Origin: Acidimicrobiaceae bacterium
GTDB lineage: Bacteria > Actinomycetota > Acidimicrobiia > Acidimicrobiales > Bog-793
DNA: 11,139 bases
Direction: 5' to 3'
Assembly: GCA_027306715.1 (NCBI GenBank)
Contig: DAHUZG010000434.1
Coordinates: forward strand, 1-11,139
The translations under genes and the position numbers were made by a program. Position 1 is the first letter of the stretch; every line of letters begins with the position of its first letter. The notes beneath the pieces were generated by a model that ran no database searches, was not told the origin of the DNA, and was given only the letters and a program-made list of their open reading frames with translations. This document shows positions 6,053 to 11,139 of the stretch, in pieces.

Positions 6053-6061
6053 GGGGAGGAG
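6053..6061 (+). promoter_or_regulatory. Ribosome binding site GGGGAGGAG setting a GTG start at 6069
   Basis: A strong purine-rich site 7 nt before the GTG at 6069. It decides between that GTG and the one at 6021, which lacks such a site. Confidence 0.7.
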
Positions 6062-6068
6062 ACAGATC

Positions 6069-7271
6069 GTGCAGGCGGGCGCGCCGGCGAGAAGGCGCCA
6101 GGGCTCGTCGACGCCTGCAGGCTCGGCGCCTGGCTACGACGTCAGTGGCCACCAACCGTTCCGTCCCGACATCCAAGGGTTGCGAGCGGTGGCCGTGCTG
6201 CTCGTCATCGCCGATCATGCCGGGATCGCCGGGTTCTCCGGCGGCTATGTCGGCGTCGACGTCTTCTTCGTCGTCAGCGGCTACGTCATCACCCAGCTGC
6301 TGTTGCGGGAGGCGGGCAAGGGCGTCGGGACGGGGCTTTCCGACTTCTACGCGCGGCGGGTGCGGCGCATCGTGCCCGCCGCCACCGCCACCCTTGTCGG
6401 CACCGTCGTTGTCGCCTGGGCGTTGCTCGGCTCGAACCTCGACCCGAAGCTGCCCGGCGACGTCCGCTGGGCGTCGCTGTTCGTCGCCAACTGGCGCTTC
6501 ATCGAGACCAACGCCGGCTACTTCGTGCAAGGCGTCGCTCCGTCGCCGATCACCCAGTTCTGGTCGCTCGGCGTCGAGGAGCAGTTCTACCTGTGCTTCC
6601 CGCTCGTGGTCCTGCTGATCGCCCGCTTCGCCCCTCGCGCCCGGCGGATCGTGCTGCTCCAGGCGACCCTCGTCGTCGCCGTCTGCCTCTCGGCGTGGTG
6701 GTCGGCCCACATCTCAGCCGGTGAGCCCGTCGCCGCCTACTACTCGCCGTTCACCCGCTTCTGGGAGCTCGGCCTCGGCTGTCTCATCGCCACCTTGACG
6801 GTGCGCCTGCCGACCCGGACGGCGCGTAGCGAGGGGATCGCCGTCGTGCTCGGCCCCCAGAGCGTCTATCCCGGGTGGCTCGCCTGGTTCCCCTGCGCGG
6901 CGGCCGGCCTGCTCGTCTGGGCCGGCGGCGCCGGCCAGCGCAGCGCGGTGTCACGCCTGCTCGCCAGCCGCCCGCTACGGGTGATCGGCGACATGTCCTA
7001 CTCCCTCTATCTCGCCCACTACGCCTGGCTCGTCCTGCCCGAGGAGCTGGCGCCTCCGCTGACGACCTGGCCGTGGCGCCTGCTCGAGCTCGCCGGCACC
7101 GCCGTCACCGCAGCGCTCTCGTACCACCTGCTCGAGAACCCCGTCCGGCGCTCGCGCGCCCTGGCGAAGGACCGCCTGGCGACCGCCCTCGTCCTGCTCG
7201 TGTGCATCGCCTCGGTCTGGACCGCGAGCATCGTCGTCGAGCACGTCGCCCGGCTCATCCCCAGCCCGTGA
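6069..7271 (+). CDS. Acyltransferase-3 (OafA-type) membrane O-acyltransferase
   Basis: A 400-residue polytopic membrane protein of the acyltransferase-3 family, which transfers acyl groups (often acetyl) to cell-surface sugars. Diagnostic features: FRPDIQGLRAVAVLLVIADH, with the family's R-x10-H motif (Arg39, His50); GGYVGVDVFFVVSGYVIT (58-75); FYARRVRRIVP; FWSLGVEEQFYL (Glu170-Glu171); RFWELGLG (Arg230, Glu233); SYSLYLAHY (310-318); and HLLENPVRR near the end. About ten helices are predicted. The segment between residues 245 and 270 is somewhat shorter than in typical relatives, so one loop or helix may be trimmed. OafA-type proteins often carry a C-terminal SGNH domain. This one ends after its last helix, and a separate SGNH gene faces it with a 17-bp overlap. 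The acceptor is probably a surface polysaccharide, but this is unknown. Confidence 0.9.
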   Translation: MQAGAPARRRQGSSTPAGSAPGYDVSGHQPFRPDIQGLRAVAVLLVIADHAGIAGFSGGYVGVDVFFVVSGYVITQLLLREAGKGVGTGLSDFYARRVRRIVPAATATLVGTVVVAWALLGSNLDPKLPGDVRWASLFVANWRFIETNAGYFVQGVAPSPITQFWSLGVEEQFYLCFPLVVLLIARFAPRARRIVLLQATLVVAVCLSAWWSAHISAGEPVAAYYSPFTRFWELGLGCLIATLTVRLPTRTARSEGIAVVLGPQSVYPGWLAWFPCAAAGLLVWAGGAGQRSAVSRLLASRPLRVIGDMSYSLYLAHYAWLVLPEELAPPLTTWPWRLLELAGTAVTAALSYHLLENPVRRSRALAKDRLATALVLLVCIASVWTASIVVEHVARLIPSP

Positions 7272-8286
7272 TCACCGCCGGTGACGTCGCGGCCAGTGCC
7301 ACGTGGTAGATGCGCGCCAGCTCGCGGATCACGTAGGTGGCGACGACGTCCTCGCCGGCGAAGGAGTAGTGGATGTCGTCGGGCTCGCGAAGCGCCGTCG
7401 CGACCCCGTTGACCACGGCGTTGGCCTGGAACTGGCCCTCGGGGTTGGCGAACAGCGAGTAGGTGGACACGTAGGTGGCGTCGGGCTCGGAGGTGGCGGC
7501 CTTCTCGTAGAGGGAGTCGAGCAGCGCCATCCCCTCGTCGTAGCTCGGCCCCTCGCCCATGATCGGCATCCCGACCCAGACCACGTAGGCACCCGCTGAG
7601 GTCGCCTCGGTGATGATCTGGCGCACGTAGCTGAGGTACACCTGCTGCCAGGCCGGCGTGCCGAAGCTCAGCACCTTGCCGCCGACCTGCATCCCCTGCT
7701 CGTCGTTGCCGCCGAGGCTGACGAGCAGGAGCTGCGGGTGGACCTGCTTCAGGTCGGCGGCGAGATGGACGGGCCAGCTGTAGAACCAGGAGTTGGACAG
7801 ACCTGTCGACGCCGTGTCGTCCTGGACGAGGTCGAGCCCGGCACTTGCCGCCAGATGCCGGCTGATGCCCCATCCGAGGTCGTTGCCCATCGAGTCGCCG
7901 ATCTCGAGCACCGTGCAGTGGCCCACCGGTCGTGGCTTGGCGGAGGGCGGCGGGGCGAGCGAGAGCCCGCAGCCGTGCCCGATCGAGCCGACCCTGACAG
8001 GACCGGAGTACGCCCCCGGCACGGTGGGGGCCGTCGAGGTCGGGGGCCGCTCGTGCCCTCTCTTCGGTGACGTCGTCGTCGTGGCGTGGCCGGCCGGCTG
8101 CGCAAGGCGCGGGGGCGTCGGGAGCGGGGGCGTCGGGAGCGACGAGGGCGGCGACGACATCGAGGCGACGACCGAGCCGGTGACCACGAGCGCGCCCAAG
8201 GCGGCGAGCAGCGAGACCCGAAGCGGCCAGCTCGCCCCCCCGCCGCGGGCCGACGACGACCGGTCTCGCACAGGTTCCTTCCGCAT
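7255..8286 (-). CDS. Secreted SGNH/GDSL-family hydrolase (DUF459-like)
   Basis: A 343-residue exported or membrane-tethered enzyme. A basic N-terminus and a single hydrophobic segment (about 20-42) form a signal peptide or anchor. A Pro/Thr/Ser-rich linker (45-92) follows, then the SGNH domain. The blocks are VLEIGDSMGNDLG with nucleophile Ser132, Gly162 in ASTGLSNS, GGND with Asn194, and DDIHYSFAG with the Asp303/His306 pair. All four catalytic blocks are intact, so an active esterase or acyl-transfer enzyme is likely. The closest style is the DUF459-like periplasmic group. The start at 8286 follows an AGGGG purine run. Convergence with the acyltransferase (3' overlap 7255-7271) suggests related work on O-acylated cell-surface sugars, although convergent genes are not in one operon. 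The substrate is unknown. Confidence 0.87.
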   Translation of the reverse strand: MRKEPVRDRSSSARGGGASWPLRVSLLAALGALVVTGSVVASMSSPPSSLPTPPLPTPPRLAQPAGHATTTTSPKRGHERPPTSTAPTVPGAYSGPVRVGSIGHGCGLSLAPPPSAKPRPVGHCTVLEIGDSMGNDLGWGISRHLAASAGLDLVQDDTASTGLSNSWFYSWPVHLAADLKQVHPQLLLVSLGGNDEQGMQVGGKVLSFGTPAWQQVYLSYVRQIITEATSAGAYVVWVGMPIMGEGPSYDEGMALLDSLYEKAATSEPDATYVSTYSLFANPEGQFQANAVVNGVATALREPDDIHYSFAGEDVVATYVIRELARIYHVALAATSPAVITGWG

Positions 8287-8401
8287 CTCTCACCCCTGGA
8301 CAAGGACCCACCCAAACTAGACATCAAACGCCGGCGATGGAGGTCGGCGCACTGCTCGGGCCGGCGCGGTCGGCTACGGTGAGCGCCAGGGAGGCCAGCC
8401 G
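8287..8401. promoter_or_regulatory. Divergent intergenic region, probable promoters for the SGNH gene and the toxin operon
   Basis: 115 bp separate the divergent starts at 8286 and 8402, so promoters for both directions should lie here. A GGCTACGGT near 8372-8380 could be a -10-like element for the rightward gene, but no matching -35 is convincing. An AGGGAGG ribosome binding site at 8388-8394 lies 7 nt before the ATG at 8402. Confidence 0.4.
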
Positions 8402-10138
8402 ATGAGCGTTGTCGAGAGCGACCGGCCAGTCGGGCCCCGCCCCCTTCAACCCGCCAGGTCCCGCCCCGCCGGCGGCTCGGCCCCGGGCGGGCGAGGCTCT
8501 GAAGGAGCCGCCGGCTCGCCCGCCCAGCAGGCGGTGCTCGACCTGCAGCGCCATGCGGGCAACCGCGCCACGGCCGGGGCGATCCGTGCGGCGCGCCGGC
8601 TCCCGCTGCAGCGGGAGCTGTCAGGGGTGGCCGAGATGTTCGGGCGCGCCGAGAAGGGTGCCCGGCGAGCCGACCGGCGCCGGCTCAACGCCGCCGCTGA
8701 GCCCGAGGGCGTCGGCGAGCTGTTCCGCGGCGCCGCCAACGACACCTTCGCCGCCACCGCGGGCCAGCGCGCCACCGCCGAGGCCCAGACCTTGGCGCCG
8801 CGCCCGTACGACCACGAGCAGCGCCAGCAGCTCGGCACGGCGCTGGCGGTCAAGCGGCGCCTCGGGCCGATGCCCGAGGGCGGCCTGTCGGCCACGCCCG
8901 GGCCGCTTCTCGGCGCGTCCGCGCCGGCGCCGCGGGGCCCGACGCCGCTTCTCGACAGCCACCTCGGCGCCCGCGACGCTCACCGCCAAGCGGTCGGCGC
9001 AGCGCTCGGCGCCGAGGGCGAGAAGAACGCCAAGGCTGCCGCCGAGCTGAAGGTGAGCGAGTGCAGAGAGCTCGCCGCGGCTCGCCGGTACGAGAGCACT
9101 CCGGACGAGCCCGAGGAGTACCGGGCGGTGCTGCGCCTGCTCGCCGCCAACAGCTACGGCGGCGTCGAGGCTGCGCTCGCAGCCGTGCGCAGGCGGGCCA
9201 AGGCGAGCCTCGATCTCGCCGCCGCCACACGTCGCGGCGTCGACGTCGCCAGAGCGACGAGCGACCCGGTGTACAAGGCCTCCTACCTGACCGCTGCCGC
9301 CGAGGCCGCCGACCGGGCGATCGCCGAGCAGGACTGGGTGGCCGCGCCCGGGCTGGCCTCGACGCTTGCCAAGCAGGCGGCGGTCGTGCTCGAGGCGCGC
9401 CCGCGCCTCGACGCGATCAAGCTCGATCTCGAGGCGTTGCAGAAGGAGAAGGCCGACTACGAGGCGGCGACCGCGGCGCCGCGGCGGGGCCGGCGGGGCG
9501 CACCGGCACCGACCCCGCCCGTGCTCGACCTCACCAAGTCGAGCAACTTGACGGGCTGGATCGCCGAGCACGAGCGTGAGGGGGCCAAGGACGCCGGCGC
9601 GAGCGAGCTCGTTGCGCTGACAAGGGGCTCCTCGCGCCCGTCGCTCGTCTACATCGAGGACAAGATCCAGCTCTACAAGGACTCCGCCAAGGCCAACGCC
9701 CGCGACGAGGCCGACCGGCGTGCCGCGGCGGAGGCGGCGACGGCGGCAGAGGCGGCCCGAGCGGCCGAGCGGGCCCGCCTGCGTGACGCCGGCCGGATCG
9801 CCGGCAACGGCACCGTGATCCCGACAAAGACCCTCGCCGAGCTCGGCGTCGAGGAGAGGGCCGCGGTCGAGGGCTCGCTCACGCCGCTCCGCTCGGGCGG
9901 CCCGATACCGGCGCTCTCGCACCCGAACGGGGCGAAGTGGGGCGCCGCCTTCGGCAACCGTGACTCCGATCTCCCGCTCGGCCGCACCTACCAGGAGTAC
10001 TACGTCGAGCGTGACCCGGCGAGCACCTCGTACCACGGCGAGCGCCGGCTCGTGAGGTCCGGGGACCGGATCTACTACACGAGCACCCACTACGGCCAGA
10101 ACGGCGTACCGGCTTTCGTGCTGCTCGCTCTCAGCTAG
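8402..10138 (+). CDS. Polymorphic toxin: eCIS-like N-terminal motif plus C-terminal RNase Sa/barnase-like domain
   Basis: A 578-residue cytosolic-type protein with no signal peptide and no membrane helix. Residues 1-45 are Pro/Gly/Arg-rich and disordered. Residues 45-56 read VLDLQRHAGNRA, the LQRxAGNRA motif typical of the N-terminus of eCIS-linked (DUF4157-type) proteins. Residues about 80-355 are Ala-rich helices. A basic/proline linker (about 359-372) and a helix (about 430-461) lead to residues 470-575, which follow RNase Sa/barnase: GTVIPTKTLAELG, then AFGNRDSDLP (Asn519, Arg520, Asp521 at the guanine-binding loop), YQEYYVE with the probable general base Glu532, GERRLV (Arg548/Arg549), and YYTSTHYG with the probable general acid His563. 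It therefore probably cleaves RNA after guanine in target cells. Asp replaces the usual loop Glu, and the first catalytic Arg is replaced by His545 or Tyr544. A barstar-like gene follows directly. Domain reading is by eye; the eCIS link is inference. Confidence 0.82.
   Translation: MSVVESDRPVGPRPLQPARSRPAGGSAPGGRGSEGAAGSPAQQAVLDLQRHAGNRATAGAIRAARRLPLQRELSGVAEMFGRAEKGARRADRRRLNAAAEPEGVGELFRGAANDTFAATAGQRATAEAQTLAPRPYDHEQRQQLGTALAVKRRLGPMPEGGLSATPGPLLGASAPAPRGPTPLLDSHLGARDAHRQAVGAALGAEGEKNAKAAAELKVSECRELAAARRYESTPDEPEEYRAVLRLLAANSYGGVEAALAAVRRRAKASLDLAAATRRGVDVARATSDPVYKASYLTAAAEAADRAIAEQDWVAAPGLASTLAKQAAVVLEARPRLDAIKLDLEALQKEKADYEAATAAPRRGRRGAPAPTPPVLDLTKSSNLTGWIAEHEREGAKDAGASELVALTRGSSRPSLVYIEDKIQLYKDSAKANARDEADRRAAAEAATAAEAARAAERARLRDAGRIAGNGTVIPTKTLAELGVEERAAVEGSLTPLRSGGPIPALSHPNGAKWGAAFGNRDSDLPLGRTYQEYYVERDPASTSYHGERRLVRSGDRIYYTSTHYGQNGVPAFVLLALS
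8543..8569 (+). other. Region encoding the LQRHAGNRA signature
   Basis: This codes for residues 48-56 of the toxin. From memory of eCIS-associated proteins, a VLxLQRxAGNRAV-type motif precedes the DUF4157 domain and recurs in diverse cargo-like proteins. Here it stands without any HExxH metallopeptidase motif. Confidence 0.6.
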
Positions 10139-10153
10139 GGCCGACCTCGACCG

Positions 10154-10588
10154 ATGCCGCTGCCGGCACCCCGCTCACTTCTCGCCGACGCCTCCTGGGC
10201 GGGGCTTCGTCGCCAGCTCGAGGCCGACGGGGCCGCGGTCTTCGAGCTCGACTGCCCGGCCGGCGCTGACGGGGCCTGGTTCCTCAGAAGCGCTGCGCTG
10301 GCGCTTCCCGCCGATCCCGCCCAGGCGTTCACCAGATGGAGCGCGCTCGCCGACGCCCTCTGGTCAGGCCTCGCGAACCAGCCCGCCCGGACCGTCGTCT
10401 ATGCCTGGCGCCACGTCGAGGGCTTCCTCGCCGGCGGGCTCGCCGGGCTGCTCGACGCCCTCGACGTCGCCGGCGACCTGCAGCGAAGCGGGCTGGCGCC
10501 CGAGACCTCCGGGCTCGTGGCGCCGATCGAGCTCTACGTCGTGCTCACCGGCGACGGGCAGAGCTTCCCCGAGCATCTGGACGGGTAG
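10154..10588 (+). CDS. Barstar-like immunity protein (RNase inhibitor)
   Basis: A 144-residue protein beginning 15 nt after the RNase toxin gene; no strong ribosome binding site is seen, so it probably depends on read-through translation from the toxin gene. The core at about 28-131 fits the barstar family. FELDCPAG resembles the first strand. FLRSAALALP resembles the first helix. WSALADALWSGL (62-73) matches barstar's NLDALWDCL helix. TVVYAWRHVEGF (80-91) matches its LVLEWRQFE strand and helix. IELYVVLTGDG (125-135) matches the last strand. Asp67 aligns with barstar Asp35, but barstar's key Asp39 is Ser71 here. The N-terminus is longer than in the 90-residue classical protein. Its role is to bind and block the toxin's RNase site inside the producer. 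Position directly after a barnase-like domain makes this pairing strong. Its last 55 bp overlap the opposite gene. Confidence 0.82.
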   Translation: MPLPAPRSLLADASWAGLRRQLEADGAAVFELDCPAGADGAWFLRSAALALPADPAQAFTRWSALADALWSGLANQPARTVVYAWRHVEGFLAGGLAGLLDALDVAGDLQRSGLAPETSGLVAPIELYVVLTGDGQSFPEHLDG

Positions 10589-11139
10589 ACAGCTGTAGAT
10601 AGCTGAGGTCGAGCTCTCCGCTCGAGGTGGGCCACCGCACCCCGACGGCTCGAGGAGGCACCCGGGGCGACGCCGGGCGGGCTGGCGAGGGTCGGCGGGC
10701 AGGCGGGCTCGTGGACCGCGACCTTTCGGCCGGCGCTCCCCCCCGGCAGCGTCGCGCGGCACGGCCCGAGGGAGATCGAGCGCTTGAGAGCGCCGGCGGC
10801 GGTGAACAAGAAGCCGGCACGGGCTCGGTACGGGATGGCGCAGGCGTTGCAGACGTCGGTCAGGGGGAACTGGAAGACGAGCTCCTCGCCCCCGCCGGCG
10901 AGCTTGTCGGCCGCCTCGAGGAAGGGAGGGAAGTAGAGGTAGGACAGCCCGCTGTAGCCCGATGGGAGCGCGTAGGCCTTGCGCAGGGCGGCGTAGGCCG
11001 GGGATGCCAGCGAGGGGGCCGGCAGCGCCTGGTACTGGCGGGCGCCGTTGAGGACCAGGTAGCCGAAGCAGCCACAGTCCATCGGCTCCTCGGACAAGGT
11101 GTAGCCGACGTCGATGGTGCCGGCGTCGACGAAGCCGAC
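10534..11139 (-). CDS. Unrecognised cysteine-containing protein, C-terminal part
   Basis: 201 residues are visible; the frame is open through the right edge (VGFVDAGTIDVGYTLSEEP), so the start lies outside the window and the TTG/ATG codons near 11097 and 11080 are internal. I do not recognise the family. It contains MDCGCFGYLVLNG, a run of small and aromatic residues (ARQYQALPAPSLASPAYAAL), SYLYFPPFLEAADKLAGG, and VCNACAIPYRARAGFLFTAAG. The closely spaced Cys pairs (C-x-C and C-x2-C) could form disulfides or bind metal. The last 70 or so residues (GRKVAVHEP onward) are low-complexity Pro/Ala/Ser/Arg and may be a run-on after a lost stop, since they extend into the barstar gene (stop TAG at 10534-10536). 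Convergent orientation puts it outside the toxin operon. Codon bias of the upstream two thirds fits real coding; the C-terminal end is uncertain. Confidence 0.6.
   Translation of the reverse strand, partial: VGFVDAGTIDVGYTLSEEPMDCGCFGYLVLNGARQYQALPAPSLASPAYAALRKAYALPSGYSGLSYLYFPPFLEAADKLAGGGEELVFQFPLTDVCNACAIPYRARAGFLFTAAGALKRSISLGPCRATLPGGSAGRKVAVHEPACPPTLASPPGVAPGASSSRRGAVAHLERRARPQLSTAVYPSRCSGKLCPSPVSTT

Noticed and set aside
6021..6068. GTG at 6021 as the acyltransferase start
   Set aside because: No ribosome binding site. GGGGAGGAG lies 7 nt before the GTG at 6069, and the extra residues match nothing in the family.
5744..6724. A 326-codon plus-strand frame through the IS scars into the acyltransferase
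   Set aside because: Its second half is out of frame with the clear acyltransferase gene and its first half is antisense to IS630 sequence; the translation is Arg-rich noise.
8621..10090. A 489-codon minus-strand frame across the toxin gene
   Set aside because: It mirrors the codon bias of the toxin gene, gives low-complexity Arg/Gly/Leu sequence, and has no ribosome binding site or recognisable domain.
8402..10138. Toxin as a classically secreted RNase like barnase
   Set aside because: No signal peptide or hydrophobic segment is present, and the protein is about five times longer than secreted RNases of this family.

Overview
The window is high-GC DNA with strong third-position G/C bias, short intergenic gaps, GTG starts and purine-rich ribosome binding sites. 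This fits a high-GC Actinomycetota genome. The gene families (NrfD/ActC-like subunit with a polytopic partner, DUF459-like SGNH hydrolase, choice-of-anchor/collagen surface protein) would suit Acidimicrobiia or a related deep lineage, but that placement is inference. No rRNA, tRNA or CRISPR array is visible.

Layout. (1) 2-3491 (+) is the end of a membrane redox operon: the C-terminus of a 4Fe-4S ferredoxin-type subunit, an eight-helix DoxX-like membrane protein built of two similar halves, an NrfD/PsrC quinone-interacting subunit with a Pro/Gly tail, and a small signal-peptide plus C-terminal-anchor protein coupled to it by an ATGA overlap. The catalytic (probably molybdopterin) subunit would lie upstream of the window. 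(2) 3679-5169 (-) is a secreted mosaic protein: signal peptide, four almost identical kelch-like repeats, an ASH-like beta domain, a short collagen-like Gly-X-Y stretch and a C-terminal basic domain. (3) 5200-6068 is an insertion-sequence graveyard. It holds a miniature IS1380-type element with near-perfect 26-bp terminal inverted repeats and a gutted transposase, which abuts a shredded IS630-family transposase and another unidentified fragment. (4) 6069-8286 is a convergent pair, an acyltransferase-3 membrane O-acyltransferase (+) and a secreted SGNH/GDSL hydrolase (-), whose 3' ends overlap by 17 bp. (5) 8402-10588 (+) is the most notable locus: a 578-residue protein with an LQRHAGNRA signature near its N-terminus, a long Ala-rich helical middle and a C-terminal RNase Sa/barnase-like domain, followed 15 nt later by a barstar-like gene. 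I read it as a polymorphic RNase toxin with its immunity protein; the N-terminal signature resembles that of proteins linked to extracellular contractile injection systems (eCIS). (6) 10534-11139 (-) is the C-terminal part of an unrecognised cysteine-containing protein whose end overlaps the barstar gene tail to tail.

Working together: the first four genes plausibly form one respiratory complex with accessory proteins. The acyltransferase and SGNH protein plausibly modify cell-surface polysaccharide. The toxin and immunity genes form a self-contained competition cassette. No contractile-apparatus gene is in the window, so the delivery route is inferred only from the N-terminal motif.
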